Source: Desmonostoc vinosum HA7617-LM4 (GTDB taxonomy: Bacteria > Cyanobacteriota > Cyanobacteriia > Cyanobacteriales > Nostocaceae). From it: DNA of 64,000 bases. The DNA is taken from NCBI GenBank assembly GCA_019359515.1, contig JAHHHC010000022.1:1-64000 (forward strand), given 5' to 3'. Below, in pieces: positions 42,882 through 52,091 of the stretch; position 1 is the first letter of the stretch, and the number at the start of each line of letters is the position of its first letter. The notes beneath the pieces were generated by a model. It worked only from the letters and a program-made list of their open reading frames with translations, ran no database searches and was not told the DNA's origin. A program made the translations under genes and the position numbers.

Positions 42882-45536
42882 TTAAAACCTTTCGCCAATC
42901 CCAAAATTGATTCGGCTATCACCATCATCATTGATGCCGTAGTCAATGCGAATTGGCCCCAGTGGTGATTGTACGCGTACACCAAGACCATATCCGTAGC
43001 CACTGCCATCTTTATTTAGCAGTTCAGCTGCTCGTGTACTGGTTCCCAAATCAGTGCCGACATCAAAAAATACTGCGCCACTAACGACAGAGAAAACTGG
43101 GAAGCGATACTCAACAGATGCCTGCAAATATGTACGTCCAGCGCCTAAAGCTCCTTCTTCATAACCCCGGACTGAGTTGCTACCACCTAAAGTAAAGGCT
43201 TCGTAGGGAGGCAAGTCACCGAGAACGGTTCCCCCTTGCAAATTAAATGCTAATGTTTGTGGGCCTTTGGTAAGACTAATAAAGTTGACGGGCACATATT
43301 GGCTGTAGCTACCCCGCAATCTGGTGAGGAAAATGTTACCTTGTCCTACTGGTACTGACTGATCTACCCCAAAGCGGAGATAAGAACCACTGGTAGGTTG
43401 TAGAGGGTTATTACGGAGGTCGCGTTGTACACCTAGTTGCAGTAGCACTAAATCATCTTGCCCATCTCCAGAAAAGCTCAAAGGAATTGGTTCACTGATG
43501 CGGTTTTCAGTATCTTTGTCAAACACTGCTCCTTCTTTCCTCAAGTTACCATCAGCATCACGGGTGGAAACTCGTTGATACTGTAACCCGGCGGAAGCTG
43601 TCCATTCTGAGCGTTCGTAGGGATTGCGAGACAAGGGGCGGGTAAAGGTGACACCGCCACCTAGACGCAGAACACGGGGGCGATCGCCTTCTGTACCATC
43701 TGATTGAATGGTTCTAATATCGTTATCGGGGCCATCAAAAATCAAAGAGATGGAACTGCGTCGGAAAATATTCGCTGTGTAGGAAGTCCGGTATGGATCT
43801 CCAGCAATCCAAGGATCTGTAAACCGCAAGTCAAACAGCAGTTCTCGCTCTCCTACCTGTACTTCTGCCCCTAATTTTTGGTTCCTACCGTTGAGGTTTT
43901 GCTGTTGATAGCTAACGGTACCAAACAATCCACTGGCAGAACTAATACCAGCCCCAGCGGCAATTGAACCACTGCTGCGTTCAGCCACATTTACTACTAC
44001 ATCTACCTTACTGGGGTCATTACCAGGGTCAAGGGAGACGTTCACATCTTCAAACAATCCCAGCCCATACACCCGTTGTAGGTCTTTTTGTACTATATTG
44101 CGGTTGAATACTTGTCCTGGCTTCAATTCCAGTTCCCGCTTGATGATATAATCCTGCGTCCGCCCTCTGATTGGTTGTCCTTTTTCATCTGTCTCTTGTC
44201 CTTCCTTGTTACGGAACCGGACGCGAACATTTTCTACAACCCCTTCTGCTACCTGTAGGGTGACAACTCCATTTTCTGAAACTTTCGGTGCCCCAATCAC
44301 GTTGGCTAGCACATAACCCTGGTCTTGGTAGCGCTTGGTTAATTGCTTGATGCCTTCCTGCAAATCACGCAAGTTCAGGATTCTGCCATACTGTTCTTTG
44401 AAAACTTCGTCTACTGTATTGGCTGATAGTACTGAGGGTACACCTGTTCCTGGGTTGGCTTGTATTTCTACCTTTGTCAAAGTGGGGTTGGGCTGCACAA
44501 CAAAGCTAACTCTGACGCCTAATGGTGTATCTTCTGGCACTGCTTGTACATTGGAGAAGAAACCAGTGCTAAAGATAGCGTTAATATCTTCTTGTAGTTG
44601 AGAGCGGGTTGTGGTGCGTCCTGGTTGAGTACGAATAACTCTGTAAACTTGGCTTTCTAGTTCTGGTGAGATTTGCCCAGCTTGATCTCTAATAACAACT
44701 TCCGACACCAATACACGGGGTTCAGTGGCTTCGGGAGTGGGAGTTGGTTGTTGCTGATTTCCTGGAGTTGGGGAAGGTATTTGTTGATTATTTGCAGGTG
44801 GATTTCCTGGGTTTGTGGGCAATACAGGTGTTGCTGGTGGGTTAGTATTTTGCCCTTCAGGAGTTGGGGAAGGTATTTGTTGATTATTTACAGGCGGATT
44901 TCCTGGGTTTGTGGGCAATACAGGTGTTGCTGGTGGGTTAGTATTTTGCCCTTCAGGAGTTGGGGAAGGTATTTGTTGATTATTTACAGGCGGATTTCCT
45001 GGGTTTGTGGGCAATACAGGTGTTGCTGGTGGGTTAGTATTTTGCCCTTCAGGAGTTGGGGAAGGTATTTGTTGATTATTTACAGGTGGATTTTCTGGGT
45101 TTGTGGGCAATACAGGTGTTGCTGGTGGGTTAGTATTTTGCCCTTCAGGAGTTGGGGAAGGTATTTGCTGTTGAGTTTGTACTGGTGCAACATCTGGAGT
45201 TGGAGATGGTTGTGGGGTTTGTGCCATTGGTGTCGTAGAAGAGGTTGGCACTTTTACCTCTGATGTTGCTACCGACGCTGAGTTAACTGTTAAAGCTTCA
45301 ACAGATGGGAACTGGATCTGTTCGGTTTCTAGAATTCCTGTTGAACTGGCAGGGTGATCTGGGATATCACTAAAATCACTCTCAAGAGTATCTTTTGCTG
45401 AGTGTTGATTTGTTTTTTGTGTAGAAACTTCAGTTGTCTGTTCTAAGCTATTAGGGGTTTGAGCATTTGCACTCAATGAGCCGCTTAAAGGGGCTGCAAG
45501 CGCTACTGCTGCCACCAATACTGGAGATAAACGCAT
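42882..45536 (-). CDS. bamA: Outer membrane protein assembly factor (Omp85/BamA, Toc75-like)
   Basis: Omp85 inserts beta-barrels into the outer membrane. The 884-residue protein has a signal peptide (MRLSPVLVAAVALAAPLSGSLSANA), a Pro/Asn/Gln-rich linker (about 90-275) made of a 32-residue unit repeated four times, three POTRA domains (about 280-560) and the Omp85 barrel to the end (LRNNPLQPTSGSYLRFGVD, GGSNSVRGYEEGALG, INFGIGERF). The VRGYEEG motif is the conserved loop 6. The ATG at 45536 has AGAGG upstream and gives a clean signal peptide; an ATG at 45578 is also open. The linker is longer than usual. Confidence 0.94.
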   Translation of the reverse strand: MRLSPVLVAAVALAAPLSGSLSANAQTPNSLEQTTEVSTQKTNQHSAKDTLESDFSDIPDHPASSTGILETEQIQFPSVEALTVNSASVATSEVKVPTSSTTPMAQTPQPSPTPDVAPVQTQQQIPSPTPEGQNTNPPATPVLPTNPENPPVNNQQIPSPTPEGQNTNPPATPVLPTNPGNPPVNNQQIPSPTPEGQNTNPPATPVLPTNPGNPPVNNQQIPSPTPEGQNTNPPATPVLPTNPGNPPANNQQIPSPTPGNQQQPTPTPEATEPRVLVSEVVIRDQAGQISPELESQVYRVIRTQPGRTTTRSQLQEDINAIFSTGFFSNVQAVPEDTPLGVRVSFVVQPNPTLTKVEIQANPGTGVPSVLSANTVDEVFKEQYGRILNLRDLQEGIKQLTKRYQDQGYVLANVIGAPKVSENGVVTLQVAEGVVENVRVRFRNKEGQETDEKGQPIRGRTQDYIIKRELELKPGQVFNRNIVQKDLQRVYGLGLFEDVNVSLDPGNDPSKVDVVVNVAERSSGSIAAGAGISSASGLFGTVSYQQQNLNGRNQKLGAEVQVGERELLFDLRFTDPWIAGDPYRTSYTANIFRRSSISLIFDGPDNDIRTIQSDGTEGDRPRVLRLGGGVTFTRPLSRNPYERSEWTASAGLQYQRVSTRDADGNLRKEGAVFDKDTENRISEPIPLSFSGDGQDDLVLLQLGVQRDLRNNPLQPTSGSYLRFGVDQSVPVGQGNIFLTRLRGSYSQYVPVNFISLTKGPQTLAFNLQGGTVLGDLPPYEAFTLGGSNSVRGYEEGALGAGRTYLQASVEYRFPVFSVVSGAVFFDVGTDLGTSTRAAELLNKDGSGYGYGLGVRVQSPLGPIRIDYGINDDGDSRINFGIGERF
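44765..45163. repeat. 96-bp tandem repeat in bamA
   Basis: Four near-identical 96-bp units (anchor GAGTTGGGGA at 44765, 44861, 44957, 45053 and 45149) encode NNQQIPSPTPEGQNTNPPAT and PVLPTNPGNPPV. The middle units differ by only one or two bases, so the expansion is recent or kept uniform. All are in frame. Confidence 0.93.
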
Positions 45537-45589
45537 TGTATTTACATTCCTCTTCACAACCACACACAAATTAGTCATTAGTCGTTAAT

Positions 45590-45700
45590 CATTAATCATT
45601 AGTCATCCCTTCTCCTGTCGGAGACGTCGCACGTAGCTTGCTACCGCGTAGGGGTACGACTACTTCGACTTCGCTCAGGGCAAGTAGTCATTTAGTTATG
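45590..45700. repeat. Repeat block ahead of bamA
   Basis: ATTAGTC(G)TTAATCATTAATC units (45570-45608), then CTCCTGTCGGAGACG and CGCGTAGGGGTACGACTACTTCGACTTCGCTCAG (in part), members of the same dispersed family as 40130-40190 and 50695-50750. Confidence 0.6.
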
Positions 45701-45776
45701 AACAAAAGACTACTGACAACTGACAAGCAATAAATAGCAATTCACACGAGTTTAATGTATTTTTGCCCACTTACAC

Positions 45777-46514
45777 TTAACTGTTACTTTCTACTGCTTT
45801 TAGCACTCTTTGTAATACCTCCTGGTAGGCATTTTCTACATTTCCTAAGTCGCGGCGGAAGCGGTCTTTATCCATGACGCGGCGATCAGAGTCTCCTTCT
45901 GCTGTATCCCACAAACGACACGTGTCGGGGCTAATTTCATCTGCCAAAAGCAACTGCTGTTGTGAGTCCAAACCAAACTCTAGTTTGAAGTCTACTAGGG
46001 TAATGCTGCAACGCTGCCAAAAGCCTTGAAGAAACTCGTTGATTTGCAATGCTAGATGGGTAATTGCGTCTACTTGTTCCACAGTGGCTAGTTCTAGTAA
46101 ATACAGGCGATCGCGTGTTAGCAAAGGATCTCCTAATTGATCATTTTTGTAATAAAACTCTACCAAAGGTTGTTTCAAAACGTTACCCAGCGGTAATCCT
46201 GTCTGCTGGCACAAACTTCCAGCGGCAATATTTCTCACTACTACTTCTAACGGCAAAATCTTGACAGCTTTTACCCGCATTTGATTTGGGGCTGGGCTGT
46301 CAATAAAGTGAGTTTTAATGCCATGGGTCTCCAACTGTTGAAATAGCTGGGTGGAAATGCTACAGTTAATCTCTCCTTTTCCTTGGATAGTGCCGCGTTT
46401 TTGGGCATTAAATGCGGTGGCATCATCTTTGAAATCAGCCAACAGTACTTGCGGATCATCCGTCGTATAGAGAATTTTTGCTTTGCCTTCGTATAACTTG
46501 GAATTAACTAACAT
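45777..46514 (-). CDS. purC: SAICAR synthetase
   Basis: PurC joins aspartate to CAIR in purine synthesis. The 245-residue protein has the family starts LYEGKAKILYTTDDPQ, FKDDATAFNAQK, the VVRNIAAGSLCQQTG region and LVDFKLEFG with DEISPDTCRLWD. The ATG at 46514 gives the usual N-terminus; a TTG eight codons upstream is in frame. It heads the minus-strand series purC-bamA-lpxC-fabZ-lpxA-lpxB, an order seen in other filamentous cyanobacteria. Confidence 0.95.
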   Translation of the reverse strand: MLVNSKLYEGKAKILYTTDDPQVLLADFKDDATAFNAQKRGTIQGKGEINCSISTQLFQQLETHGIKTHFIDSPAPNQMRVKAVKILPLEVVVRNIAAGSLCQQTGLPLGNVLKQPLVEFYYKNDQLGDPLLTRDRLYLLELATVEQVDAITHLALQINEFLQGFWQRCSITLVDFKLEFGLDSQQQLLLADEISPDTCRLWDTAEGDSDRRVMDKDRFRRDLGNVENAYQEVLQRVLKAVESNS

Positions 46515-46611
46515 GGTGGCAGATAAAGTTTTAGGCAATGGGCAGCTTGTGTCCCTTCGGGCTTAACCATTTTATCTTTAGTTCTCAATCATTGGCCACC
46601 AATGAAGATAG

Positions 46612-46780
46612 TAGACTTCTTGCAAAAATACTTGAACCGTCAGAGACTCAAGTCTCTGCCTAATAGCAAAAGTCCGTTGAAACGGACTAAAAATACTGTT
46701 ATTAGTCGGTTGAAACCGACTTGAGTTATCAGCCAGAAAATTTATTTTCTGGCGAGTATCCGACTTATGCAAGAGGTCTA
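46612..46780. mobile_element. 169-bp MITE-like element, copy 2 (inverted)
   Basis: The inverted near-copy of 30607-30775, of equal length. Ends TAGACTTCTTGCAAAA and TGCAAGAGGTCTA. By eye the two differ in the second base after the left TGCA (A or T) and in the two-base loop of the GTCGGTT hairpin. It lies in the 1.1-kb gap between purC and the next gene. Confidence 0.85.
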
Positions 46781-46815
46781 GTGAAAGAGAACAGGGAACA
46801 GGAGAAACTCAGCTA

Positions 46816-47015
46816 CCCACTTTGAAAGTGGGGTTTCAACCTAGGCTGTTGACTTTGTTGGTTTTTAGGCGATTTTGCGGAAAATTATTCGTGTTCTTTT
46901 TTGTTTGTGGAAAAACGGCTGTTCCAGCCGTTTTTCCACAAAAATAGTCAACACACTTTCTGCATGAACCCTTATGGGCAAAAGAGTACAAAGTTTACAG
47001 CCTAGTTTCAACCTA
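46816..47015. repeat. Second structured repeat, MITE-like candidate
   Basis: It contains CCCACTT-TGA-AAGTGGG (46816-46832), an 18-bp perfect hairpin TTTGTGGAAAAACGGCTG / its complement (46904-46942), and an outer inverted pair CTAGGCTGT (46841-46849) / ACAGCCTAG (46997-47005). The direct repeat TTTCAACCTA lies outside on both sides (46834-46843 and 47006-47015), like a target duplication. A 95-codon frame (46865-47152) crosses it and is not convincing. The remainder to 47611 shows only A+T-rich promoter-like DNA. Confidence 0.5.
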
Positions 47016-47611
47016 TACTCACAGTACAAGAATTTTTTTGCGCCAGTTGTGGGCAAGGTTTTAAAGCTTGACTGTTTTCGATCAAGTAAAAAGCACCTTG
47101 AGAAGCTGGCGGCTTTGGTCTCTACTGATATTTGATTGCTGGCTCTTAGCAAAGAAAATTACAACTGACATCTAACTACTGATAGTAGACAATCGCTTCT
47201 GTCATATGATATGACTTGTCCATTCAGTGCATTTTTTTACTTAATATCAAAATAATTTGATTACATAAAATGTATATACGAACATCTTGTTATTGGCAAT
47301 TTCATTCGAGGCACATAACAAACTAAAATTCATAAATTAAGATCAAATAAATTCGCAAGTGGGAGAACAATCAACTATCCTATTTTAATCGCTTTGGTAA
47401 AGTCTTTCTTTGTGAAAGCTAAGTGAAAGAGTTTCTAGCTCTCTGCTCTAAAATCAAGGTGAAAATTAACTGATTACCGCTCAATCTGCGTAAATAAAAA
47501 TTCAATAACTTTGATTTCTGCGAATTTGCGACAGTAGAGATAAGGTAGCTAGTAGTTCAGCTTTAGATATTAAGACAAAAGAGGAGCCAAAATCAATGGA
47601 GAAAAATAATA

Positions 47612-47872
47612 ATGAACAAAGACGAATTTCTCTATCCTCGTGGTCGCTACTATGGTCATGTTAAGCCAGAAAATTTAGTTTTTAATGCAAATCTACAGGA
47701 GTTTGCTCAAAAAGTCAGCTATATCTGCAATTTGGAAACAGGCGGAAAATTACCGCCAGGTGAAGCTTATGAGCAAATAAAATCTCTGTGGAAACAATTA
47801 AAACGAACTAAAAAACAATTGAAAATTGGTGAAGATCCTTTTCAAGATCCAGGCGAAGAAACAGAAAGCTAA
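47612..47872 (+). CDS. Small conserved cyanobacterial protein
   Basis: An 86-residue protein, MNKDEFLYPRGRYYGHVKPE at the start, with a helical middle (FAQKVSYICNLETGGKLPPGEAYEQI in part) and an acidic tail. It looks like a cyanobacteria-specific family of unknown function (DUF7219-like from memory). GAGGAGCC about 30 bases upstream and GGAG nearby; no signal peptide. Confidence 0.72.
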   Translation: MNKDEFLYPRGRYYGHVKPENLVFNANLQEFAQKVSYICNLETGGKLPPGEAYEQIKSLWKQLKRTKKQLKIGEDPFQDPGEETES

Positions 47873-47916
47873 AAAATTAGCCAAAAATCAAAATTATGAC
47901 TGCTGACAAGTTTTAA

Positions 47917-50493
47917 TTACTTCGTAATCATCGTCCAAACACCATCCCATAAATTAGGAGGCGGTGTTTGCTGGTAATTGCGAGCGCGTTCAAGGTGAAT
48001 ATTAACAGCTTGGTCTGTGGGTTGGATGCGTTTGGCTGCTTCAAAGCTGCCGATCGCTTGTTGAAAGTTGCGAGCTAAATAAGCTGAGCGTCCAGTATGA
48101 TAGTGAAACAAGAATTCTTGAGTATTGGCATCTAAGGAAGTGCTGCGATCGCCAATCAACTCGTAGATATTTACTGCTTGATATTTACCTTTTACGCGAA
48201 TTTTATCTAACTGACGTGCCCAAATGCGATCGCCGCAAAGTTGATAAGTGTATTCACTGAGTATAATATCGCAATTGTATTCTTTGGTGACACCCTCCAA
48301 GCGTGAACTCAAATTTACGCCATCACCAATTACGGTATAATCCATACGTTTGCGAGAACCGATATTTCCCGAAACCACTTCTCCAGAACTAATTCCAATG
48401 CCAATAGAGATTTGCGGCTGTTCTTGAATAATTCGCCGCTGGTTAAATTCAGCTAAGCGATATCGCATATCCAACGCTGCCTGTATTGCCCTCCAAGCAT
48501 GGTTTTCTGTCAGCGGTAGCGGCGCACCAAATACCGCCATCAAAGCATCGCCAATAAACTTATCTAAGGTGCCTTCGTAGTTAAATACTGCCTCCACCAT
48601 GGTTTCAAAATACTGATTGAGCAAAGTTACCACCTCAGCTGCACCAAGATTTTCTGTCAGTGTGGTGTAACCCCGGATATCAGAAAATAAGATAGTTACT
48701 TCTTTACGCTCACCTATCATCAAGGCATCTTCCCCCAATGCCATCACCTGCTCGGCTACATGGGGCGTCAGATAGCGAGACATAGTGGTTTTCATGCGTT
48801 TTTCCTGGCTGATGTCTTCCAAGACAACTAAGCCACCTCTTACTCCCCCTTCTGGGTTAGTTAAGGGATTAACAGTTAAATTAATACTGCGTTCTAGTAT
48901 TTTTACCTCCCCAGCAGTAAGAAACTCAGATTGCGGAGTGAGGGGTTGATTCCAAGGAATAAAAATATCAGGGTTATTGCGATCGCGTGCTGCTAGGATT
49001 AAATGGTGAGTGTCGCTCAGCACTCGGCACTCAGCACCCACCACTTGATACAGCCCTACAGTCAAACTTTGCTCTGGTACATAATGTTTGGCTCCAGTCT
49101 TAAGACTATCTTCTAACCGCATTTGCAGGTTTTCAATTGGCACAACCTCCCATACTTGACGACCAATTAAATTTTGTTCCCACAGCAGCTTGTTATTTTT
49201 GGTGTTTGCGTCTGCTAATGGACAACCCAGTAATTCCAAAGCAGCATCATTAATTGTGACAATTCGACCGATCATATCTGTGGAAATTACAGCATTAGAA
49301 AGACTCTGTAAAATGTCTTTTTGATACTGCTTTTCTAACAATACATTTTCAAACAAACGAGCATTTTCTAAAGCGATTCCCGCCTGAATGTTAAAAGCTC
49401 GCATAAACTCTTCATCAGAAGCAGTAAAACTACCTTGTTGTTTATTAATTAACTGAGTTACACCAATCAATTCATTTGCGGAATTAAACACTGGCAAACA
49501 CAAAATATTCCGAGTCACATACCCCGTCTTTCTATCGGTAGTTGGATCAAAACGTGGGTCTTTATAAGCATCAGGAATATTCAAAGCCTCACCAGTAGAA
49601 GCCACATAACCAGCGATGCCACGGTTGGCAGGAATGCGAATTTCAAGCAAGTTTGTTTCATCATCTGCTGCTGCTACTTTTGTCCAGAGTTCGCTCATTT
49701 CTTTGCGATATAAAAATAGCGTACTGCGGTCTGCTTGCATCAAAATCCGAGCTTGCTCCATGACTATTTGCAGGGTTGCTTCTAAATCTAGACTTTGGCC
49801 CAGTGTCTGAGTTGCCCGCAAAAGAGCCGTTGCTCCTCTTTGATTACGAGCTGCCACATAGAAAGATTGGCAGGTTTCTAGGATAATTCCAATAGAAGAG
49901 GCAAAATCTCGAAAACGCTCCTCATCATCATAATTAAACGGAATATCCCCTGCTTTATTCGCCAGTTGTACCACTGCTACAATCTGGTTTTTGCTGCTCA
50001 CAACTGGCATACATAAAATATTGTGAATTTTATAGCCCATTTGTTTTTCTAGTTCTGGGCTAAACAGAGGATGACTGGAGGTTTCAGAAATATTTAAATA
50101 TTCACCTGTACTAGCAACATGACCAGGAATACCAACTGTAATTGGAGTCCGAATTTCTAAAAATTTTTGTGTGTTATCTTGAGGAACTTTTGACCACAAC
50201 TGCCCCTTATCATAGTCAACTAAAAAAATAGCTGTATTTTCTGCTTGGAGAATTTGACCAATTTTAAGTGTGATGGCTTCTAGTACCTTCTCCAACATAG
50301 TTTCTAGAGCTTCATTATTGATTAAATCAATAGCTCTGAGAAATTGTTGAAACTCAGCAGTAATAAAGTCGAGTAAGCAAACAAATTCGTTAACAGATAA
50401 GTCTTTGACGCGACGCAGTAGAGTGTGAGTACGATTAACTTGCGTAAGTTCAGTTAATGTAGCCAGGACGCTGCCGGGGTTAGGGAGTGTCAT
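47917..50493 (-). CDS. cyaB1: CyaB1-type adenylate cyclase (GAF-GAF-PAS-cyclase)
   Basis: An 858-residue class III adenylate cyclase. Layout: GAF-A (about 60-205), GAF-B (about 235-380), PAS (about 395-540), catalytic domain (about 590-770) and a TPR-like tail (about 790-840). Both GAF domains carry the NKFDE motif (NK..F..DE) linked to cyclic-nucleotide binding. The catalytic metal Asp is in FSDIRGYT, the substrate-specifying Lys at residue 645 (LDKFIGD) and Thr at 720 (DYTVIGDG), one position off the K646/T721 I recall for Anabaena CyaB1. This predicts ATP as substrate and cAMP feedback through GAF-B. No partner gene adjacent. Confidence 0.93.
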   Translation of the reverse strand: MTLPNPGSVLATLTELTQVNRTHTLLRRVKDLSVNEFVCLLDFITAEFQQFLRAIDLINNEALETMLEKVLEAITLKIGQILQAENTAIFLVDYDKGQLWSKVPQDNTQKFLEIRTPITVGIPGHVASTGEYLNISETSSHPLFSPELEKQMGYKIHNILCMPVVSSKNQIVAVVQLANKAGDIPFNYDDEERFRDFASSIGIILETCQSFYVAARNQRGATALLRATQTLGQSLDLEATLQIVMEQARILMQADRSTLFLYRKEMSELWTKVAAADDETNLLEIRIPANRGIAGYVASTGEALNIPDAYKDPRFDPTTDRKTGYVTRNILCLPVFNSANELIGVTQLINKQQGSFTASDEEFMRAFNIQAGIALENARLFENVLLEKQYQKDILQSLSNAVISTDMIGRIVTINDAALELLGCPLADANTKNNKLLWEQNLIGRQVWEVVPIENLQMRLEDSLKTGAKHYVPEQSLTVGLYQVVGAECRVLSDTHHLILAARDRNNPDIFIPWNQPLTPQSEFLTAGEVKILERSINLTVNPLTNPEGGVRGGLVVLEDISQEKRMKTTMSRYLTPHVAEQVMALGEDALMIGERKEVTILFSDIRGYTTLTENLGAAEVVTLLNQYFETMVEAVFNYEGTLDKFIGDALMAVFGAPLPLTENHAWRAIQAALDMRYRLAEFNQRRIIQEQPQISIGIGISSGEVVSGNIGSRKRMDYTVIGDGVNLSSRLEGVTKEYNCDIILSEYTYQLCGDRIWARQLDKIRVKGKYQAVNIYELIGDRSTSLDANTQEFLFHYHTGRSAYLARNFQQAIGSFEAAKRIQPTDQAVNIHLERARNYQQTPPPNLWDGVWTMITK

Positions 50494-50848
50494 CGAATCT
50501 GGGGGCTAGGGACTGGGGACTGGCTCTTATGGGTAGGTTTTTTAGATTTCGCGTTTTGGTTGACGCGGAGACGGGGAGACGCGGGGACGCGGAGAAAGAT
50601 TTCGGAGCGGAAAAATAGGCTTTTTCAAACTGAATATGAAAAACCTACCCTTGAAAGCTGGGGACTGGGGGGGATGAGGGAGATGCACTTCGACTTCTCC
50701 TGTCAAAGACGCTCTTGCTAGCTTGCTTCTCCATAGGGGTACGCTCAGTGACTGGAGGATAAGGGGACGAGGGAGTGAGGGAGGTAGTGAGAAAATTTCT
50801 CCGCGTCTCCGCGTCCCCGCGTCTCCGCGTCTCAATTCCCCAGTACCC
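50494..50848. repeat. Repeat-rich spacer between cyclase and sqdX
   Basis: It contains GACGCGGAGACGGGGAGACGCGGGGACGCGGAG-type octamers (50557-50592) and the complementary CCGCGTCTCCGCGTCCCCGCG (50800-50830), a pair of inverted arrays about 200 bases apart that could fold into a long stem. Between them is GTCAAAGACGCTC and GGGGTACGCTCAG, related to 45611-45680. Confidence 0.7.
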
Positions 50849-51994
50849 CTATTCCCCAACTTTCAATTTTGTCCGATATTCCGAAAATACCACCTTTTTG
50901 TAATAATCTTGTAGCTGCTGTGTGGCAGATGCCCATCCCCAATTTTCTGCTTCGCGACGAGCGTTTTGACGGATAATATCTCGTTGTTGTTGCTGTTGTA
51001 AAAGGCGAGTTGTAGCTGCTATGGCTTCTTGAATATCTGCTGTTGGTTCAAAAAGATACCCATTTACTCCATCTGTAACGATATCGGGAATTCCCCCTGA
51101 ACGAGCTGCTACCACTGGACAACCAGCTGCCATCGCTTCTAAAAGTACTAAGCCTAGTGTTTCTGTGCGGGAAGGAAAGATAAAAGCATCTGCACTGGCA
51201 AAAGCTGAGGCTAACTCTTTACCAATTAGATAACCAACAAAGTTGGTGTTAGTTTCGGCAAAGTGTTTTTCTAGTGCTTGGCGGTGGGGGCCATCCCCAA
51301 CTAAGGCTAGTCTGGCTTCAGGAATTGCCTCTAGGATTGGTTTGATGCGCTCAATTTCCTTTTCGGCAGAAAGACGCCCAACATAAAGCAACAATGGACT
51401 CTCTGGATGATTTTGCGATAAACGCGATCGCATTTCCCAATTTGCTAATTCTGGATGAAATAATTCAGTATCCACCCCACGTTGCCATAAGTCCACCCGC
51501 TCAATACCGTGTGCTGTCAGTTCCTCCATCATTGCCGTAGAGGTACATAGATTCAATAGTGCTTGATTGTGAGCGCCTTTAAGTAATTCCCACAAAAATC
51601 CTTCTAACATCCCTAAACCGTAATGTTGGAGATACTGAGGCAAATGTGTATGATAAGAAGCCACCAGAGGAATTTTGAGTGTTTTACTATAAAAAATTCC
51701 AGCTAATCCTAAAACTGCTGGATTCACAACATGAATAACATCTGGTTGAAACTCTTCTAAAACATAGCCAATTGCTGGACGGGGTAAGGCAAGTTTTAAC
51801 TCTGGATACAGAGGTAAGGGCAACCCAGAAACGCCGTATACTCTAGCTCCTTTATATTCAGTAATTCCACCATCAGGAGAAATCACTAATACTTGGTCTC
51901 CATTGCGTTGTAGATGGTCAACAGTTTGGCTCAGGCGAGTGACAATACCATCAACCTTGGGTAAAAAAGTTTCGGTGAATAGAGCAATTCTCAT
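50849..51994 (-). CDS. sqdX: Sulfoquinovosyltransferase (sulfolipid synthase)
   Basis: SqdX (GT4) transfers sulfoquinovose from UDP-sulfoquinovose to diacylglycerol to make SQDG, a thylakoid lipid. The 381-residue protein has the N-terminal TETFLPKVDGIVTRL, middle SYHTHLPQYL and VDLWQRGVDTELFHP, and the nucleotide-binding SRTETLGLVLLEAMAAGCPVVA. This is the cyanobacterial SqdX pattern. Its partner sqdB is on the same strand 780 bp upstream, split by an opposite-strand acetyltransferase gene. Confidence 0.9.
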   Translation of the reverse strand: MRIALFTETFLPKVDGIVTRLSQTVDHLQRNGDQVLVISPDGGITEYKGARVYGVSGLPLPLYPELKLALPRPAIGYVLEEFQPDVIHVVNPAVLGLAGIFYSKTLKIPLVASYHTHLPQYLQHYGLGMLEGFLWELLKGAHNQALLNLCTSTAMMEELTAHGIERVDLWQRGVDTELFHPELANWEMRSRLSQNHPESPLLLYVGRLSAEKEIERIKPILEAIPEARLALVGDGPHRQALEKHFAETNTNFVGYLIGKELASAFASADAFIFPSRTETLGLVLLEAMAAGCPVVAARSGGIPDIVTDGVNGYLFEPTADIQEAIAATTRLLQQQQQRDIIRQNARREAENWGWASATQQLQDYYKKVVFSEYRTKLKVGE

Positions 51995-52091
51995 AAAAAA
52001 CTATTCAGTCCAAGCAGATAATCCCAGCTTTTGTTGCGTTTCGGTCTCAAAGACAGAGTAAACTATCTTCCGTGATGTAATCAATTCCGTT

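Noticed and set aside
44673-45263. 196-codon + strand ORF with Trp/Cys-rich repeats
   Set aside because: It is the antisense reading of the bamA tandem repeat, whose minus frame has clear family homology.
46865-47152. 95-codon minus-strand ORF that might be a transposase remnant
   Set aside because: No transposase motif; it crosses the border of the proposed repeat and an 18-bp hairpin.
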